The notes beneath the pieces were generated by a model. That model saw nothing but the letters and a program-made list of their open reading frames with translations, had not been told where the DNA came from and made no database searches. From NCBI GenBank assembly GCA_963707895.1, contig CAVPRS010000011.1, positions 62,001 through 126,000 of the forward strand: 64,000 nucleotides of DNA. The letters run 5' to 3'. Made by a program: the position numbers and the translations under genes. Positions within the stretch are counted from its first letter, which is position 1. Each line of letters starts with the position of its first letter. Source of the DNA: Fodinibacter sp963707895 (GTDB lineage: Bacteria > Actinomycetota > Actinomycetes > Actinomycetales > Dermatophilaceae). This document shows, piece after piece, positions 19,478 to 27,968 of this stretch.

Positions 19478-21030
19478 GCGACCCCCTCGACGACGGCTCG
19501 ACGACCCGCCGCTCGGACCTCGCGCCGGCGGTCGTCCCGCCGACGGCTGCCCCCGGCGACGACGGAGCCACCGTCACCCGGTCGTCGCTGCGCGCCGGCA
19601 CCCGGCCGGATGCCGGTGCCGCGCCGGGGCGGCCGGCTCCCGCGCGTCGGCGCCGGTCGTCACCCCGCCGGCGGATCGCCTGGCCGGCACTGCGACGGCG
19701 CGACCCGTCATCCGACCAGCGGCCGCTGCCGGGCGAGACGCGCACCCGCACGAGCACGCTGCCGCGCGTGCAGGTGCCGACCGCCCTCACCCACACCGGG
19801 GCGCGGATCCTCGTGCTCACCGGTAGCCGGATCCGCCCGATCGCCGAGTCGACCCGGCCGGTGTGGCACCCCGTGCTCGAGGTGCTGCGGTGGGTCTCGC
19901 CGCTGGGCTGGACCGTGCTCGGGGTGGGGCTCGTGTCGTGGTGGCTCACCGTCCGCTACGCATGGGTCGAGCTGGCGATGGTCGCGGTGGCGTGCCTGGT
20001 GCTCGTGCTCGCCTGCCTGGCGCTGGCCGTGGGGCGGGCGAAGGTCCGCATCCGGGTCGACGTCGAGCCGACCAGGGTCACCGTGGGCGACCCGGCCACC
20101 GGGCGGATCGAGGTCACCAACACCTCGCGCCGCGGGCTGCTGCCGCTGCTCGTCGAGCTGCCGGTCGGTGACACCGCGGCCAGGTTCGCCCTTCCGACGC
20201 TGGGTGCCGGACGCACCCACGAGGAGCTGTTCGTCGTGCCGACGCGACGTCGCGGGGTGGTGCCCGTGGGGCCGGCCACGACGGTGCACGGTGACCCCCT
20301 CGGGCTGGTTCGCCGCACGGTGGCGTGGACCGAGCGCACCGAGCTGTTCGTGCACCCGTTCACGGTGGGGCTCGAGAGCCTGGGCGCCGGCCTGCTGCGG
20401 GACCTCGAGGGCGAGGTGACGCCCGACCTGTCGATGAGCGACCTCGCGTTCCACGCGCTGCGCGAGTACCAGCCCGGCGACGACCGCCGCTACGTGCACT
20501 GGCGCTCGTCCGCCAAGCACGGGCGGCTGCTCGTTCGGCAGTTCCTCGACACCCGGCGCTCGCACCTGGCGGTCGTCGTCGACACCGGCCCCGAGGTCTA
20601 CGGTGCTGGCGACGACGACGTCGAGCTGGCCATCTCGTGTGCCGCCTCGTTGGCGCTGCGCTCGATCCTCGACGAGCAGGACACCACGGTGGTCTGCAAC
20701 GGCCAGACCGCCTCGCGCACGACCGCGCCGCTCACCCTCGACGCCCTGGCGCGCGCCGAGGTCGGCCCGGTCGACGTCTTCGGCTCGGCGGGCGAGGCCT
20801 CGGCCCTGGCACCCGACGCGAGCGTGGCGGTGCTGGTCACCGGTGGCGCGCGGCCCTTCATCCAGCTGCAGCGCACCCTGGGCCAGTTCGAGCCCGAGGT
20901 GATCAAGGTGGCCCTCGTCGTCGACGCCGACCAGCAGGTGGGGGTGCACCGCGTGGGCGACCTCGTGATGCTGCACGTGCGCGAGCTCCCCGACCTGCGC
21001 CGGGTGCTGTTCTCGGGAGCGCTGGCATGA
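19474..21030 (+). CDS. DUF58 membrane protein with VWA-like domain
   Basis: A 518-residue protein with a long, disordered, Arg/Pro-rich N-terminus (~1-125). Two adjacent membrane helices follow (~148-190), then a cytoplasmic beta-rich region. The DUF58 signature FHALREYQPGDDRRYVHW with RSSAKHGRLLVRQF lies near residues 325-360. The C-terminal half has a von Willebrand A-like sequence (LAVVVDTGPEVYGAGDDD). DUF58 proteins are the usual partners of MoxR ATPases. The unusually long N-terminal tail is specific to this copy. Both ends overlap neighbours as ATGA, placing it in the middle of a tightly coupled operon. Confidence 0.9.
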
Positions 21031-23513
21031 GCGAGGCGCCCGGGTTCGCGACCGCGCTGCGCGGCGGGGTGCCCCGCCGGGCCCGCCGGCCGCGCGAGGT
21101 CGACGAGCCCTCGCGCTGGCGCCGGGCGGTACCCACCCGTGACGCCTGGGTCGATGCCGGGTTCGCCGCGGTCCTGGTGACCATCGCCCTGGTCGGCATG
21201 CGCACCGGCTTCCTCGGGCCGCAGTGGATGGTGGCCGCCGGGGTCGGGCTCGTGCTCGGGCTCGTCATCGGGCACCTCGCCGCCGTCTTCCGGTGGCTGG
21301 CCGTGACGAGCCTGGCCGTGCTGGCCGCCACCTACTTCCTGCTCGGCGGTCCCGTCGCGGTGCGCACCGACCTCGTCGCAGGGGTACTGCCCACGGCACA
21401 GACGTTCAGCGACCTCGCCACCTGGGCCGTGCTCGGCTGGAAGCGCTGGCTCACCCTGCTGCCGCCCGTCGACGCGCGCGGACCGGTGCTCGCGCTGCCC
21501 TGGCTGGCCGGGCTGCTCGGTGGCGCGGTCACCCTCGGCGTCGCGCGGCGCTGGGCCTCGGTGCCGCTCACGGCGGTCGCGCCCCTGTTGCTCCTCGCGG
21601 CATCCATCGCCCTGGGCACCCTCGAGCCGGCCGCCGTGATCGTGCAGGGCGTGGGGTTCGCCGCGGTGCTCGTCGGGTGGCTCGTGGTGCGGGCCCACCG
21701 CTCGCGTCCGCCCGTGCAGAACGGCGTGGGCCGCCCGGCCCGGTTCGCCACCGGTGCCGTGCTCGTCACGCTGGCCGTGCTGGCCGGGCTGCTCGCCGGT
21801 CCACTACTGCCCGGCACCGAGGCCGGGGCCGAGCGACGGGTGGTGCGTTCCGCCCTGGTGCCCCCGCTCGACGTGTCGCAGTTCCCCAGCCCGTTGCCCG
21901 GGTTCCGGCGCTACACCGAGCCCAACACCGCGGCCCTCTACGACAAGGTCGTGCTCAAGGTGGGCGGGCTGCCCTCCGGTGCACTGGTGCGCTTCGCCAC
22001 CCTCGACGCCTACGACGGGCTGGTCTGGGGCGCGGCCGACCGCAGCACCGACGGCGTCCCGTTCCAGCAGGTCGGCTCGCGCATCGCCCCGCGCGGCGAC
22101 GGCACGCCGGTCGACGTCTCCGTCGAGGTCGAGGACGGCGGGTACGGCGGCAACTGGCTCCCGACGGTCGGGGCTCCGACCCGGGTCGAGTTCGACGGAC
22201 CGCGCGCCGACGAGCTGTCCTCCGAGCTGTGGCTCAACCCCGACACCGACACGGCGGTGGTCCCCGGCGGCCTGCTCGGCGGAGAGCGCTACACGATGAG
22301 CGCGCTGCTGCCACCGACCGCGCCGACCGAGCTGCCCGAGGACCTCGACGTCGCCGGCGGGGCGTCGTCGACCCAGGACCTGGACGTGCTCGACGCGCGC
22401 ATCGACGCCTGGAGCAGCCGGGCCGAGGGGTCGTGGGGCAAGCTGCGGGCGGTCGCCACCCAGATGCGCACCGAGGGCACCTACACCGACGGCGGAACCC
22501 CCAACAGCTTCGAGAAGGTCTACCTCCCAGGCCACGCGACGGCCCGGCTCAGCCGGTTCGTCAACTCCACCAAGCTCGCCGGGAACGACGAGCAGTACGC
22601 CGCCACCCTCGCGCTCGTCGGGCAGCGGCTCGGCATCCCGTCGCGGGTCGTCATGGGCGCCGAGCCCGAGGCCGGCGGGGAGGTCCGCGGGCGCGACGTG
22701 CACGCCTGGGTCGAGGTGCGGCTCGACGACGGCAGCTGGTACCCGCTGCGCGCCGAGACGTTCGTGCCGAGCCGTGACAAGACCCCGAGCGAGCAGCAGC
22801 TGAAGTCCGAGGAGCAGAAGGTCGGTGCCCAGGTGCCGCCGCCCGCCGGGGTCAACCCGCCCTCGTTGCTCCAGGGTCCCGACCAGGCACAGAACGCCAC
22901 CGACATCCCCAAGCGCAAGAAGTCGCCGTTCGACGTGGGCGCCTGGCCGTGGTGGCTCAAGCTGCTCGTGCTCGGCATCGTGCTGCCACTGCTGCTCCTG
23001 GCCGGCTACCTGCTGCTCGTGCGGTGGCTGCGCGCCCGGCGTCGGCTCCGGCACGCGACCACGGGGCCGGTGCCGGCTCGGGCCGCCCTGGTCTGGCGCG
23101 ACCTCGTCGCCGAGGCCCGCTCGCTCGGGTTGCGGGTGCCGCGCCGCGCCACTCGGCGGGAGCAGGCACCGGTCCTCGACGGCGTGCTGGCGGCCCGGCC
23201 GGATGCCGGCGCACCTGCGGTCGGTGACGTCACGGCATCCGCCGGGTCGGTCGCCGCCGCGGTGGATGCCGTGGTGTTCGGCCTGGGTGACGGTGACCCC
23301 GACGTCGTGCTCGCCCTGCACCGCGAGGCCGAGTCGGTGCTGGCCGAGCTGCGTGCGGGCACCGGCCGGTGGACCCGGTGGCGTGCCGACGCCGACCCCC
23401 GCCCCCTCCTCGCCCGCACGCAGCGGCCCGGGGAGTCGCGCGGGCCGTGGTGGCGGCGACTGCGGGTGCCCGGCATCCGCCGACGCGGGGACGCCGACCC
23501 CACCCCCGCCTGA
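21027..23513 (+). CDS. Transglutaminase-like (TgpA-type) membrane protein without catalytic triad
   Basis: The 828-residue product has a basic N-terminus and about six to seven membrane helices up to residue ~265. A large outer domain follows (~270-640), then one more helix (~643-670, WWLKLLVLGIVLPLLLLAGYLLL) and a cytoplasmic tail. The transglutaminase core is recognisable in NDEQYAATLALVGQRLGIPS and DVHAWVEVRLDDGSWYPL. The cysteine expected in G-x-C-E-Q-F/Y-A is Asp521. His559 is kept, and the Asp expected after W-x-P-x is Arg575. It therefore cannot work by the cysteine-protease-like mechanism. A structural or binding role in envelope assembly is more likely. It is the last gene of the MoxR operon, followed after four bases by hairpin copy B. 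Confidence 0.88.
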   Translation: MSEAPGFATALRGGVPRRARRPREVDEPSRWRRAVPTRDAWVDAGFAAVLVTIALVGMRTGFLGPQWMVAAGVGLVLGLVIGHLAAVFRWLAVTSLAVLAATYFLLGGPVAVRTDLVAGVLPTAQTFSDLATWAVLGWKRWLTLLPPVDARGPVLALPWLAGLLGGAVTLGVARRWASVPLTAVAPLLLLAASIALGTLEPAAVIVQGVGFAAVLVGWLVVRAHRSRPPVQNGVGRPARFATGAVLVTLAVLAGLLAGPLLPGTEAGAERRVVRSALVPPLDVSQFPSPLPGFRRYTEPNTAALYDKVVLKVGGLPSGALVRFATLDAYDGLVWGAADRSTDGVPFQQVGSRIAPRGDGTPVDVSVEVEDGGYGGNWLPTVGAPTRVEFDGPRADELSSELWLNPDTDTAVVPGGLLGGERYTMSALLPPTAPTELPEDLDVAGGASSTQDLDVLDARIDAWSSRAEGSWGKLRAVATQMRTEGTYTDGGTPNSFEKVYLPGHATARLSRFVNSTKLAGNDEQYAATLALVGQRLGIPSRVVMGAEPEAGGEVRGRDVHAWVEVRLDDGSWYPLRAETFVPSRDKTPSEQQLKSEEQKVGAQVPPPAGVNPPSLLQGPDQAQNATDIPKRKKSPFDVGAWPWWLKLLVLGIVLPLLLLAGYLLLVRWLRARRRLRHATTGPVPARAALVWRDLVAEARSLGLRVPRRATRREQAPVLDGVLAARPDAGAPAVGDVTASAGSVAAAVDAVVFGLGDGDPDVVLALHREAESVLAELRAGTGRWTRWRADADPRPLLARTQRPGESRGPWWRRLRVPGIRRRGDADPTPA

Positions 23514-23517
23514 CAGC

Positions 23518-23563
23518 GTTGGGTGCCCAGGTGGTCGCCAGGGCAACCACCTGAGCACCCAAC
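23518..23563. repeat. Intergenic hairpin repeat, copy B
   Basis: The arms are GTTGGGTGCCCAGGTGGT (23518-23535) and ACCACCTGAGCACCCAAC (23546-23563), with 17 of 18 positions paired and a 10-base loop. The loop differs from copies A and C. It lies directly after the MoxR operon stop and may terminate it. Confidence 0.8.
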
Positions 23564-23608
23564 TCGTCGACCCGGCGGTGTGGGCCGCGTCGAGCCCCGG
23601 GACAGCGA

Positions 23609-23650
23609 AGCGGGCGGCACCCGGACGCTGAGGTCCGGATGCCGCCCGCT
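23609..23650 (-). terminator. Terminator of ino1
   Basis: The arms AGCGGGCGGCACCCGGAC (23609-23626) and GTCCGGATGCCGCCCGCT (23633-23650) pair at 17 of 18 positions around a 6-base loop. It begins 24 bases past the ino1 stop. There is no U tract, as is common in high-GC genomes. Confidence 0.7.
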
Positions 23651-23673
23651 CACGTGGAGGGGTCAGAGCGCGG

Positions 23674-24765
23674 TCAGCGCTCCTCCTCCCCGCGGATGAA
23701 GGCCTCGAGCTTCGCGCGACCGAGGTCGTCGGGGCGCTGCTCCGGCGGGGACTTCATCAGGTAGGAGGACGCCGACAGCAGGGCGCCGCCGATGCCGCGG
23801 TCCTTGGCGATCTTCGCCGCACGGATGGCGTCGATGATGATGCCGGCCGAGTTCGGGCTGTCCCAGACCTCGAGCTTGTACTCGAGGTTGAGCGGAACGT
23901 CACCGAAGGCGCGACCCTCGAGGCGCACGTAGGCCCACTTGCGGTCGTCGAGCCAGGCGACGTAGTCGGACGGGCCGATGTGCACGTTGCGGTCGTCGGT
24001 CTTGCCGGCCAGGGCGCCGGTGAGGTTCGAGGTGACCGACTGGGTCTTGGAGATCTTCTTGGACTCCAGGCGCTCGCGCTCGAGCATGTTCTTGAAGTCC
24101 ATGTTGCCGCCGACGTTGAGCTGGTAGGTGCGGTCGAGCTGCACCCCGCGGTCCTCGAACAGCTTGGCCATGACGCGGTGGGTGATGGTGGCACCGACCT
24201 GGCTCTTGATGTCGTCGCCGATGACCGGCACGCCGGCCTCCTCGAACTTCGCGGCCCACTCGGGGTCGGACGCGATGAACACGGGCAGGGCGTTGACGAA
24301 CGCGACACCGGCGTCGATGGCGCACTGGGCGTAGAACTTGTCGGCCTTCTCGGAGCCCACCGGCAGGTAGGACACGAGGACGTCGACCTTGGCGTCGCGC
24401 AGCGCAGCGACGACGTCGACCGGCTCGGCGCCCGACTCGTCGATGGTCTGGCGGTAGTACTTGCCCAGGCCGTCGAGGGTGTGGCCGCGCTGCACCGTGA
24501 TGCCGGTGGTGGGGACGTCGGCGATTGTGATCGTGTTGTTCTCGGAGGCGTTGATCGCCTCGGCGAGGTCCTTGCCGACCTTCTTGTCGTCGACGTCGAA
24601 CGCCGCGACGAACTCCACGTCGCGGACGTGGTAGTCGCCGAACATGACGTGCATCAGGCCGGGGACGGTCTGGGACGGGTCGGCGTCCCGGTAGTAGTGC
24701 ACGCCCTGGACGAGCGACGACGCACAGTTGCCGACGCCGACGACGGCGACGCGAATGGAACCCAT
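23674..24765 (-). CDS. ino1: myo-Inositol-1-phosphate synthase
   Basis: A 363-residue NAD-dependent enzyme that turns glucose-6-phosphate into inositol-1-phosphate for phosphatidylinositol and mycothiol. The N-terminal dinucleotide fold has VAVVGVGNCASSLVQG. The conserved blocks VSYLPVGSEKA, VFIASDPEW, IGDDIKSQVGATITHR, LNVGGNMDFKNML and NLEYKLEVWDSPNSAG match the short actinobacterial/archaeal type. ATG follows AGGAGAAGC. The PadR regulator gene lies 92 bases upstream in the same direction, the order of M. tuberculosis Rv0046c-Rv0047c. The presence of an inositol breakdown cluster at 53-64 kb makes control of this gene relevant. Confidence 0.95.
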   Translation of the reverse strand: MGSIRVAVVGVGNCASSLVQGVHYYRDADPSQTVPGLMHVMFGDYHVRDVEFVAAFDVDDKKVGKDLAEAINASENNTITIADVPTTGITVQRGHTLDGLGKYYRQTIDESGAEPVDVVAALRDAKVDVLVSYLPVGSEKADKFYAQCAIDAGVAFVNALPVFIASDPEWAAKFEEAGVPVIGDDIKSQVGATITHRVMAKLFEDRGVQLDRTYQLNVGGNMDFKNMLERERLESKKISKTQSVTSNLTGALAGKTDDRNVHIGPSDYVAWLDDRKWAYVRLEGRAFGDVPLNLEYKLEVWDSPNSAGIIIDAIRAAKIAKDRGIGGALLSASSYLMKSPPEQRPDDLGRAKLEAFIRGEEER

Positions 24766-24857
24766 GAGCTTCTCCTGGGAGGTCGGTGGTGATGGATGGA
24801 CGGGTGGACGGGGTGGAACATCGGATGCCGGGCCGCGCCGGTCGGCGCGACCGGCAC

Positions 24858-25427
24858 CTACGGCTGGGGGCCGGGGTCGGTGGGGTGCCGGCGCTCGGCG
24901 TCGATGAGCTCGCTGAGCCAGCGCACCTCGCGCTCGGTGGTCTCCTCGCCGTGGCGCTGGAGGGCCGAGGTGTAGGCGTCGATCCGCTCACGGGTGCGCA
25001 GTGCGGCCTCACGGACCCGCTCGAGGTCCTCCTCGAGGCGCGAGCGGCGCCCCTCGAGGATGCGGATGCGGACGTCCTGCTCGGTGCGGGCGAAGAACGC
25101 GAAGCGCACGTCGAACCCGTCGTCGTCCCATGCCGAGGCGTCGGCACGGGCGACCAGGTCGGCGAAGTGCTCCTTGCCGGTGGCGGTGAGCTCGTAGACC
25201 ACGCGCGGCCGCTTGCCGGTGGGGCCGGCGGGGTCGGAGGCCTGCGCGATCAGCCCACGGTCGAGCAGGCCCTTGAGCGCGGGGTAGAGCGTGCCGTAGG
25301 ACAGCGCGCGGAAGGGGCCGAGCGCCGCGTTGAGCCGGCGGCGCAGGTCGTAGCCGTGCGTGGGGCCCTCGTGGAGCAGGCCGAGGACGGCGAACTCGAG
25401 CAGGCGGGCGCGGCGGGTGGTGACCAC
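24858..25427 (-). CDS. PadR-family transcriptional regulator
   Basis: GTG 25427 follows AGGAGG by five bases. The 189-residue product has the PadR winged helix (LLEFAVLGLLHEGPTHGYDL, LSYGTLYPALKGLLDRGLI and RVVYELTATGKEHF, ~5-85). A C-terminal coiled helical dimerisation part follows (RSRLEEDLERVREAALRTRE). PadR proteins usually repress their own promoter and a neighbour by binding ATGT...ACAT-type sites. Just such a site lies 105 bases upstream, between this gene and ponA. The likely targets are padR-ino1 and possibly ponA, linking inositol synthesis to the envelope (inference). Confidence 0.92.
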   Translation of the reverse strand: MVTTRRARLLEFAVLGLLHEGPTHGYDLRRRLNAALGPFRALSYGTLYPALKGLLDRGLIAQASDPAGPTGKRPRVVYELTATGKEHFADLVARADASAWDDDGFDVRFAFFARTEQDVRIRILEGRRSRLEEDLERVREAALRTRERIDAYTSALQRHGEETTEREVRWLSELIDAERRHPTDPGPQP

Positions 25428-25531
25428 GGGGACCTCCTGGGGCGAGGGCGGACGGCGGGGACGGACGGGAACCGATCGGCGGGAACGCTGCTGACATACG
25501 GGCCGTTTGTCAGGGCGAGACGCTAACACAG

Positions 25532-25550
25532 ATATATCGACGCGATACAT
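25532..25550. promoter_or_regulatory. PadR-type operator
   Basis: ATATATCG-ACG-CGATACAT is an inverted repeat with seven of eight arm positions matched, in the only AT-rich patch of the padR-ponA gap. It resembles known PadR sites built on ATGTAT...ATACAT. It lies between the divergent genes padR and ponA. Confidence 0.65.
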
Positions 25551-25693
25551 CGAGGATCTCGGCCTGGACACCCGGCCCCCGAGCACGCGATTCAGGTTTC
25601 TCCAAGGTTGACCGCCATACTGAACGTTGGGTTCGTGCGCTCTCGCCCCGTCCGCACGCCCCCTTTCCACCCCACCTCCGTCCCGGAAGCAGC

Positions 25694-27940
25694 ATGAGCC
25701 AACGCAAGCCCGCCACCCGCGCCGAAGCCAAGCAGGCCCAGGCCACCCGTGCCCCGTCGACCCGTTCCGGCGGCTCCGGCAACGGGCGGTCCACGGCATC
25801 CGGAGGCGCCTCGGGCGGCGGCCGCTCGCGCGGGAAGAAGTGGCTGCTGCGCGGCTTCTGGGCGCTCCTCGCGCTCTTCCTGCTCGGTCTCGCCGCCGTG
25901 GGCATCGCCTACGCGCGCACCGACATCCCCGATGCCAACGAGCTGGCCACGGCGCAGGCGTCGATCGTCTACTACAGCGACGGCAAGACCGAGCTGGCGC
26001 GGCTCTCCGACGCCCAGGGCAACCGCGAGTCGGTGCCGCTGTCCAAGGTCCCCGAGCACATGCAGAAGGCGATGCTCGCGGCCGAGGACCAGGACTTCTA
26101 CCAGAACAACGGCATCTCCCCGAGCGGCATCGCCCGCGCGGTGCTGGTCGCGGTCAAGGGTGGCCAGGCGACGCAGGGCGGGTCGACGATCACCCAGCAG
26201 TACGTCAAGAACTACTTCCTCACCGCCGACCGCACGCTGTCGCGCAAGGCGCGCGAGATCCTCATCTCGCTCAAGATCGACAAGCAGCAGTCCAAGGACC
26301 AGATCCTCGAGAACTACCTCAACACGATCTACTACGGGCGCGGTGCGTACGGCATCCAGACGGCGTCGAAGGCCTACTTCGACAAGGACGTCTCGAAGCT
26401 GACCCCCGCCGAGAGCGCGTTCCTCGCCGCGGTGATCCGGGGTCCGTCGTACTACGACCCGGCGTTGGGCGCCGACCAGGAGGCCAACGCGAAGGAGCGC
26501 TCGGGCTTCATCCTCGACGCGATGGTGCAGAAGGGCTGGCTGACCCAGGCCGAGCGCGACGACGCCACCTTCCCCGAGTTCCCGAAGTACAAGCCGCGCA
26601 CCCAGAGCGGCCCCAACGGCTACCTCACCGAGATGGTCAAGAAGGAGGTCGTCCTCAAGTACAAGATCCCGCAGTCCGAGCTCGACCGCGGCGGCTACCG
26701 GATCGTCTCGACGGTCGACAAGAACAAGCAGTCCGACATGGTCAAGGCGGTGCGGGCCGAGCGGCCCGAGAAGACCCCGTCGGTGCACGTCGGCATGGCC
26801 TCGATCAAGCCCGGCGACGGCGCCATCGTGGCGCTCTACGGCGGCGAGGACTACAGCAAGCGCCAGCAGAACGCCGCAACCCAGGACAAGATGCAGGCCG
26901 GCTCGACCTTCAAGATCTTCACCCTCATCGCGGCCCTGCAGTCCGGTGACTACAGCCTGAACTCGCGCCTGTCCGGCGCCAGCCCGCAGTACTTCAAGGA
27001 GTTCGCCGACCCCGGTGCGGCCACGGTCACCGGCCGCCGCGGCCGGGTGAAGAACTTCGGCAACGAGAACTTCGGCCAGATCGACCTGCGCACCGCCACC
27101 GGCCACTCGGTCAACACCGTGTACGCCCAGCTCAACATCGACGCCACCCCGGAGAAGTCGAGCAAGGCGGCCAAGGACGCCGGCGTGCGCAGCCCGCTCG
27201 AGAAGAACATGGCCAACGTGCTCGGCACCGACTACGTCACCGTGCTCGACATGGCGACGGCCTACGCCACCATCGCCGCGGAGGGCGTGCGGGCGAACCC
27301 GTACATCGTCAAGGAGATCCGTTTCCAGGACAAGAACGTGCCGACCATCAAGGCCAAGGTCGTCAAGCAGCAGGTCTTCGACAAGGACCTGATGTCCGAC
27401 GTCATCGACGCGATGACCTACCCGGTCAACGGCGGCACCGCCCGCTACGTCGGCCAGAACCTGGGCCGCCCCGCCGCGGGCAAGACCGGCACCTCCGAGA
27501 GCTTCCGGTCGGCCTGGTTCAACGGCTACGTGCCGCAGCTGCAGGCGGCCGTCGGCCTCTACCGCAGCGGCAAGAACGGTGAGGAGCTGCCGATGGAGAA
27601 CCTGCCCAACGCGGGCAGCATCACCGGTGGCACCTACCCGGCCCGGATCTGGACCGCCTACATGAAGGCGGCCCTCGAGGGCAGCAAGGTGGTGCCGTTC
27701 CCGAAGCCGGCCGGCATCAACAAGAACGCCGACCCGCCGCCGCCCACGACGACGCAGGCGCCCCCGACGACGACGTCCGCGCCGCCGACGACGACGTCCG
27801 CGCCGCCGACGACCACCAGCGCGCCGCCGACGCCGTCGCAGGGCCCACCGTCGCCGAAGCCGTCGAAGACCAAGACGAACGGGCCGCCCAGCCCGTCGAT
27901 CACGGTCTCACCGGCCGTGCCACAAGCCGGCTCCGGCTGA
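25694..27940 (+). CDS. ponA: Bifunctional penicillin-binding protein (class A)
   Basis: The 748-residue product has a disordered basic cytoplasmic tail (1-50) and one membrane helix (~52-75). The family 51 glycosyltransferase has catalytic Glu131 in AAEDQDFYQNNG and GGSTITQQYVKNY. The transpeptidase has Ser404 in STFK, S472-V-N474 and Lys597 in KTGTS. The C-terminal ~65 residues are a Pro/Thr/Ser tail with repeats of APPTTTS that probably spans the wall. It polymerises and cross-links peptidoglycan. The position between padR and rpsF matches ponA1 (Rv0050) of M. tuberculosis. The ATG is preceded by a CCCGGAAGCAGC ribosome site. Confidence 0.95.
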   Translation: MSQRKPATRAEAKQAQATRAPSTRSGGSGNGRSTASGGASGGGRSRGKKWLLRGFWALLALFLLGLAAVGIAYARTDIPDANELATAQASIVYYSDGKTELARLSDAQGNRESVPLSKVPEHMQKAMLAAEDQDFYQNNGISPSGIARAVLVAVKGGQATQGGSTITQQYVKNYFLTADRTLSRKAREILISLKIDKQQSKDQILENYLNTIYYGRGAYGIQTASKAYFDKDVSKLTPAESAFLAAVIRGPSYYDPALGADQEANAKERSGFILDAMVQKGWLTQAERDDATFPEFPKYKPRTQSGPNGYLTEMVKKEVVLKYKIPQSELDRGGYRIVSTVDKNKQSDMVKAVRAERPEKTPSVHVGMASIKPGDGAIVALYGGEDYSKRQQNAATQDKMQAGSTFKIFTLIAALQSGDYSLNSRLSGASPQYFKEFADPGAATVTGRRGRVKNFGNENFGQIDLRTATGHSVNTVYAQLNIDATPEKSSKAAKDAGVRSPLEKNMANVLGTDYVTVLDMATAYATIAAEGVRANPYIVKEIRFQDKNVPTIKAKVVKQQVFDKDLMSDVIDAMTYPVNGGTARYVGQNLGRPAAGKTGTSESFRSAWFNGYVPQLQAAVGLYRSGKNGEELPMENLPNAGSITGGTYPARIWTAYMKAALEGSKVVPFPKPAGINKNADPPPPTTTQAPPTTTSAPPTTTSAPPTTTSAPPTPSQGPPSPKPSKTKTNGPPSPSITVSPAVPQAGSG

Positions 27941-27955
27941 CCGGAGGCCCCCGGC

Positions 27956-27961
27956 TAGGGT
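27956..27961 (+). promoter_or_regulatory. -10 box of a leaderless gene
   Basis: TAGGGT ends seven bases before GTG 27969, so transcription would begin at or next to the start codon. This supports GTG 27969 over the in-frame GTG at 27960. Confidence 0.45.
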
Positions 27962-27968
27962 GCGACGC

